Notes under the pieces: model-generated
Told to the model about the DNA's origin: nothing
Databases searched by the model: none
Seen by the model: only the letters and a program-made list of their open reading frames with translations
Position numbers and translations under genes: made by a program
Shown: piece by piece, positions 30,846 to 34,154 of the stretch
Layout of the letters: every line of letters starts with the position of its first letter
Position numbering within the stretch: position 1 is the stretch's first letter
Assembly (NCBI GenBank): GCA_030039095.1
Contig: JASHQP010000247.1
Coordinates: 1-34,154, forward strand
Length of the DNA: 34,154 nucleotides
From: Streptosporangiaceae bacterium
GTDB lineage: Bacteria; Actinomycetota; Actinomycetes; Streptosporangiales; Streptosporangiaceae
Direction: 5' to 3'

Positions 30846-32038
30846 AGATGCGCTTCCTCCAGTTGAGTCGCAGCGTTCAGAGGAAGGCTGTCGATGGCAT
30901 GCCGTTCTGGCATGAAACGTGCTGGGTCCATGAAGCTGACGTCCGTGGCCGTCGTGCCCTCGGTGACCAGGTCGGCGGCGACGGCCCCGAGCGAGGACGC
31001 CATCTTGAATCCGTGGCCGGAGAAGCCCACAGCGACGACGACCCCGTCCATACCCGGCACGAGCCCGAGCAGGCCGGTCTCGTCGACCGTGTACCCGTCG
31101 GCACACAGCACCGTGCGCACGGGCCGGGGTACCAGCGCGGGCAGGAACGCGGCGACCCAGGACTGCACCGTGTCGAGATGGCCGGGATCCCAGGTGATCG
31201 GGCGGGCCATCGAGGCGACCTCGTCAAGGTAGACACTGGCCGCCACCTTCATCGTCCATCCGTCGCTGCTAGGGAAGCCGTAGAACTGGGCATCACGCGA
31301 TCTGCGGATGAAGACCATCCGCTCGCCGCGCGCGAGCAGTTCGTGATCGGCGATCGGGAACCAGGTCAGTATCTGGGGAAGCACGGCGAGGTGCGTGCCA
31401 AGCGCTTCGCAGACCGGCCCGGCCCCGGTTCCTGTCGCGACCAGCACCCGGGGCGCGCGGACCTCTTCCTTATCCGTGTGGACGAGCCACCGGTCACCGT
31501 CGCGTTCCAGCGCCCTGACCTGCCGATTGCCGAGGAACGACGCCCCGTGGCGCTCGGCCTGCCGGAGAGCCGAGAACACGGCTCGCTCGCTGCGGAGGTA
31601 ACCGCCCTCGGGATCGAACAGGGCAACGTCACCGTCGCGGATGAGGTGCTGGGGCAGGCGGTGGCGCGCCTCCGCCCCGGCCAGGACCTCGAAGGTCAGG
31701 CCCTGTTCCCGGCCTGCCTGCAGCAGGGCGGCATGGCTGGGGTGATCATGCTCCAGCATCGTTACCACGCCGGTGATGGTGAGCAATTCGGTCCCGCTGA
31801 GCGCCTCGAGTTCGCGCCACAGGTCACGGGCGCGCTGCAGCAACTGCGTGTAGTGCCCGCCCTCCACGTAGACCATCCGGAACACGCGTGATTCGCCCGC
31901 GTAAGCCGAGAACGGCCCCGGGATCATAAACCGATCCACCCCGATGACGCGCAGTCCCCGTTGGGCGAGCTGCCAGCTAGCCATGCTCCCCACCGAGCCA
32001 GCGCCTATGACCGCAACGTCGGCATCCAGGATCGTCAT
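30842..32038 (-). CDS. FAD-dependent oxidoreductase, monomeric sarcosine oxidase/N-methyltryptophan oxidase type
   Basis: A 398-residue flavoprotein and a second MSOX-like paralogue in this window. The FAD motif is VAVIGAGSVGSMASWQLAQRG (8-28); AYAGESRVFRMVY (45-57) is the sarcosine-oxidase-type flavin loop; C312 in RTVLCADGYTVDETGLLGLVPG aligns with the covalent FAD cysteine; VVVAVGFSGHGFKMASSLGAVAADL is the C-terminal FAD motif with the conserved Lys. Likely oxidation of a secondary amine or N-methyl amino acid with production of H2O2. The ATG is at 32038. It is first gene of the two-gene minus-strand operon with the AstE-like hydrolase. No CG-centred LacI-type site was found upstream, so it is probably regulated separately from the island at 3.5-18 kb. 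Confidence 0.86.
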   Translation of the reverse strand: MTILDADVAVIGAGSVGSMASWQLAQRGLRVIGVDRFMIPGPFSAYAGESRVFRMVYVEGGHYTQLLQRARDLWRELEALSGTELLTITGVVTMLEHDHPSHAALLQAGREQGLTFEVLAGAEARHRLPQHLIRDGDVALFDPEGGYLRSERAVFSALRQAERHGASFLGNRQVRALERDGDRWLVHTDKEEVRAPRVLVATGTGAGPVCEALGTHLAVLPQILTWFPIADHELLARGERMVFIRRSRDAQFYGFPSSDGWTMKVAASVYLDEVASMARPITWDPGHLDTVQSWVAAFLPALVPRPVRTVLCADGYTVDETGLLGLVPGMDGVVVAVGFSGHGFKMASSLGAVAADLVTEGTTATDVSFMDPARFMPERHAIDSLPLNAATQLEEAHL

Positions 32039-32290
32039 CGCCCGCCCATCAGTCCCTTGATAAAGGTCCGCCGGAGCCCGGGTTTCCTGACCCGAACTGG
32101 TTCCGCTTGCACCTTATCGGCCCAGGTCGGAAGCTGATCAAGCGGGAGCGGAACGTCCGAAACCCTATGGAACTGCTGACCTATTCTCCTGGCATCGGCC
32201 TGCCCGCCCAGCCCAACTGCCCTGCCCGGCCTTCCGCCGTGAGACGGCCGCGTAGCACGGTGAGACCTCGAGCTGGGGACGGTACCTTTC

Positions 32291-32303
32291 GCAACTTAGT
32301 TGC
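32291..32303. promoter_or_regulatory. operator-like inverted repeat overlapping the exporter promoter
   Basis: GCAACT-T-AGTTGC is a perfect 6-1-6 inverted repeat that overlaps the predicted -35 (TTGCAT, 32300-32305). This form is common for MarR- or TetR-type operators. No such regulator gene is in the window; it may lie beyond the end. Confidence 0.55.
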
Positions 32304-32329
32304 ATCAGCGTGAGGAATGCGTTTAGCCT
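32300..32329 (+). promoter_or_regulatory. leaderless promoter of the ABC exporter gene
   Basis: -35 TTGCAT (32300-32305), an 18-nt spacer and -10 TAGCCT (32324-32329), then 6 nt to the GTG start at 32336. The spacing to the start codon implies a leaderless mRNA, and no ribosome site is present. Confidence 0.55.
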
Positions 32330-32335
32330 GCGCCT

Positions 32336-33214
32336 GTGTCGGAGGCGGGTATGGCGGCGGGGCTGACCCCGGCTACGGGGTCGCGGCATGCCCGGGCGTT
32401 TGACCGGCGTCTGCTGGCCATGGCCGCACAGGAGCGGACTCCGCTCGCGGTGTCGGTTGCGCTGGGTCTCGTCATCGCGGCCACGCGGGTCGGCCAGGGC
32501 GTCGCGCTGGCCTATGGCCTGGGCGGCATCCTGGCCACGGGGCGGTGGAGCGCGGCACTGCCGTGGGTTGGCACGGCAGTGGGCCTGGTCCTGGTTCGTG
32601 CCGCGGCCATCGTCACGCAGGGCGCCGCTATGGCCGGCGCGTCGGTGCGCATCACGACCCGGCTGCGCGTGCGCCTGGTGTCAGTGATCCTGGGGCTCGG
32701 GCCGGCGTGGGTGGGCCGGGAGCGCTCGGGCGAACTGGAAGCGATCCTGGTGGATGGGGTGGAGCGGCTCGACGCGTACTTCCGGCTGTTCCTGGCCAAG
32801 GTCATCGCGGCGTCGCTGTCCGCGCTGGCGATCGTGATTACGGTCATCGTCATCGACCCGGCCACGGGCGCGTGCATAGCGGTCTTCGCCGCGGCGGTGA
32901 TGTTCATCCCGTCGGCCGAGTACCGGGCGCTCGGCCCGCGGATGCGGTTCTGGTCGGAGAGCTACCGGCCGCTGTCGGCTGAGTTCGTGGACAACCTGCA
33001 GGGCATGACCACGCTGAAGATGTTCGGCGTGGCGGAGGAGCGGGGGCGGGAGCTGGCCGCCCGTTCGGCCAGGGTCAGGGACGCTGCCATCCGGCTGATC
33101 ACGGTATCTGGCGTCTTCACGGGGATCATGGCGTTCGCCGCCGCCGCAGGGGCGGCTGCAGGCCTGGCAGTGGGCGGGTTCCGGCTCGCGGCCGGTGAGC
33201 TGACCACCCAGTAG
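32336..33214 (+). CDS. ABC exporter, transmembrane half (CydD-like), ended by an in-frame TAG
   Basis: 292 residues of a type-I ABC exporter transmembrane domain: hydrophobic helices near residues 40-60, 75-100, 160-195 and 255-285, and the intracellular loop FVDNLQGMTTLKMFGVAEERGRELA typical of CydD-like exporters. The frame stops at a TAG (33212-33214) in what should be the last helix, then continues open in the same frame as LLLILLLAAECFRPAREIH, exactly the sequence homologues have there. Read through, the product would be 591 residues, the normal length for a half-exporter with its own ATPase. So this is a full-length gene broken by one codon, probably CAG to TAG, or a sequencing error. 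Starts with GTG behind a leaderless promoter. Confidence 0.8.
   Translation: MSEAGMAAGLTPATGSRHARAFDRRLLAMAAQERTPLAVSVALGLVIAATRVGQGVALAYGLGGILATGRWSAALPWVGTAVGLVLVRAAAIVTQGAAMAGASVRITTRLRVRLVSVILGLGPAWVGRERSGELEAILVDGVERLDAYFRLFLAKVIAASLSALAIVITVIVIDPATGACIAVFAAAVMFIPSAEYRALGPRMRFWSESYRPLSAEFVDNLQGMTTLKMFGVAEERGRELAARSARVRDAAIRLITVSGVFTGIMAFAAAAGAAAGLAVGGFRLAAGELTTQ
33212..33214 (+). other. in-frame amber codon interrupting the ABC exporter
   Basis: The reading is ...ACC ACC CAG TAG CTG CTG...; a single C-to-T transition of CAG (Gln) would explain the TAG. Frame and homology continue unbroken on both sides. Confidence 0.85.
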
Positions 33215-33277
33215 CTGCTGCTGATCCTGCTGCTGGCTGCCGAGTGCTTCCGGCCCGCCCGGGAGATCCACGACGCG

Positions 33278-34111
33278 ATGCACTCCGCCGTGTGGGGCAT
33301 GTCGAAGGTCGAGCGCGCGTTCGAGATCTTGCAGGTGACACCGCCGGGGACGTCGGGCGCTGCCAGGCAGCCGGCGGCTACAGCGCCGGCTGTCTCGTTC
33401 GAGCGGGTCAGCTTCGGCTACCGGCCGGGCCGGATGGTCCTGGACGGGGTCAGCTTCAGTGTCGGCGCAGGCCAGACCCTGGCGATCGTTGGCGCATCCG
33501 GGGCAGGCAAGACGACCATCGCGTCGCTGCTGCTGCGTTTCTTCGAACCGCAGGCGGGCCGGATAAGTATCGACGACGTGGACATCGCCACCCTGCATCC
33601 GGACGAAGCCCGCCGGCTCGCCGCCGTGGTCCCGCAGGACACGTTTCTGTTCCACGCCCCGATCCGGGACAACCTGACCATCGCCTGCCCGGGTGCAGAC
33701 GACGAGCAGTTGCGGGCGGCTCTCTCCGCCGCGGGCGCTATCGGTTTCGTCGATGCTCTGCCGGACGGACTGGGGACGGTTGTGGGCGAGCGTGGCCTTC
33801 GGCTGTCCGGCGGCCAGCGGCAGCGCATCGCGATCGCCCGTGCGCTGCTGAAGAACGCGCCGATCCTCATCCTGGACGAGGCCACGTCGAACGTCGACGT
33901 CGCGGCCGAGTCCTCGATCCTGGCGGCACTAAAGCCATTGCGCCGTGGCCGCACCACACTGCTGATCGCGCACCGGCTGTCCACCGTCCAGGACGCGGAC
34001 CAGATCGTCGTGCTCGACCACGGCCAGATCGTGGAGAGCGGAAGTCACGAGCAACTGCTGCGCCGCCAGGGCCGGTACGCCCGGCTGGTGGCTGCCCAGG
34101 CCGCGCCGTGA
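33278..34111 (+). CDS. ABC exporter, ATPase half (C-terminal part of the interrupted gene)
   Basis: 277 residues containing the nucleotide-binding domain of the exporter begun at 32336, in the same frame. Walker A GASGAGKT, Q-loop VVPQDTF, signature LSGGQRQR, Walker B ILILDEATSNVD and H-loop IAHRLS are all intact. The open frame actually extends back to 33215, right after the TAG; the first ATG at 33278 is only the first place a separate product could start, and no ribosome site is obvious. Intact catalytic motifs argue for a recent mutation, readthrough or an error. The stop overlaps the GTG of the next gene (GTGA), as in heterodimeric CydDC-like exporter pairs. Confidence 0.8.
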   Translation: MHSAVWGMSKVERAFEILQVTPPGTSGAARQPAATAPAVSFERVSFGYRPGRMVLDGVSFSVGAGQTLAIVGASGAGKTTIASLLLRFFEPQAGRISIDDVDIATLHPDEARRLAAVVPQDTFLFHAPIRDNLTIACPGADDEQLRAALSAAGAIGFVDALPDGLGTVVGERGLRLSGGQRQRIAIARALLKNAPILILDEATSNVDVAAESSILAALKPLRRGRTTLLIAHRLSTVQDADQIVVLDHGQIVESGSHEQLLRRQGRYARLVAAQAAP

Positions 34112-34154
34112 CCGGCACCGTCGCGCCGGCCGCGGCCAGCGCAGGCCCGGACCC
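34108..34154 (+). CDS. start of a further gene, probably the partner ABC exporter subunit (partial)
   Basis: GTG at 34108 overlaps the exporter stop by 2 nt plus one base (GTGA) and opens a frame to the end of the window (about 15 codons, MTGTVAPAAASAGPD). The sequence is too short to identify. The tight overlap suggests the second half of a heterodimeric CydC-like exporter. Confidence 0.5.
   Translation, partial: MTGTVAPAAASAGPD

Noticed and set aside
32107..32313. 68-codon open frame upstream of the ABC exporter
   Set aside because: No ribosome site and no recognisable domain; it overlaps the predicted operator and -35, so a regulatory reading is preferred.
1..34154. CRISPR array, insertion sequences or prophage genes
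   Set aside because: No regularly spaced repeats, transposase or integrase motifs, or phage structural proteins were seen.

Overview
This window is high-GC DNA from an actinobacterium, most likely a filamentous or otherwise large-genome actinomycete; I cannot name the genus. The signs are the strong G/C bias at third codon positions, frequent GTG and TTG starts, leaderless-type promoters (TAnnnT followed 6-7 nt later by the start codon), and lineage-typical families: Lsr2, DUF1707, SHOCT, DUF574 methyltransferase, a PopR/ClgR-type Clp regulator and paired ClpP genes. I found no rRNA or tRNA gene, CRISPR array, transposase or phage gene.

Region 1 (208-3424) holds small metabolic and envelope genes: an NAD-dependent epimerase/dehydratase, a DUF1707 membrane protein, a class IV aminotransferase, an RraA-like aldolase and a SHOCT membrane protein.

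Region 2 (about 3520-18005) is the most coherent block and looks like one catabolic island. Two plus-strand genes (a D-threonine-aldolase-type PLP enzyme and a sarcosine-oxidase-type flavoenzyme) face a minus-strand operon. That operon encodes a five-gene dipeptide/nickel-type ABC importer followed by an old-yellow-enzyme/N-demethylase-type flavoprotein. Divergent from it is a plus-strand operon of an amidase, a LacI-family regulator and an N,N-dimethylformamidase-large-subunit-like protein. CG-centred operator-like sequences of one type (consensus near GTTAAACGATTACATG) overlap the predicted -10 region of all three transcription units. This suggests a single LacI regulon that imports an amide-bearing, probably N-methylated compound, hydrolyses it and oxidatively demethylates it. 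The substrate cannot be read from the sequence.

Region 3 (18082-25502) is mixed: a DUF899 thioredoxin-like protein; a Tet(M)-type ribosomal protection protein with a TTG start nested in a possible leader ORF and an extended domain IV loop; an overlapping dcm-vsr pair; a DUF574 methyltransferase; Lsr2; a GNAT acetyltransferase; and an OsmC-like protein.

Region 4 (25627-29844) has two adjacent ClpP paralogues, the second with Asn in place of the catalytic Asp. They converge on a PopR/ClgR-like regulator ending in Leu-Ala-Ala, a likely Clp degron. Next comes a MurA whose PEP-binding Cys is Asp (the fosfomycin-insensitive type), with a GNAT gene behind it.

Region 5 (29871-34154) has an overlapping minus-strand pair (an AstE/aspartoacylase-like metallohydrolase and a second sarcosine-oxidase-like flavoenzyme). 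It ends with a CydD-like ABC exporter interrupted by an in-frame TAG, overlapped by the first codons of the next gene, which runs off the window.
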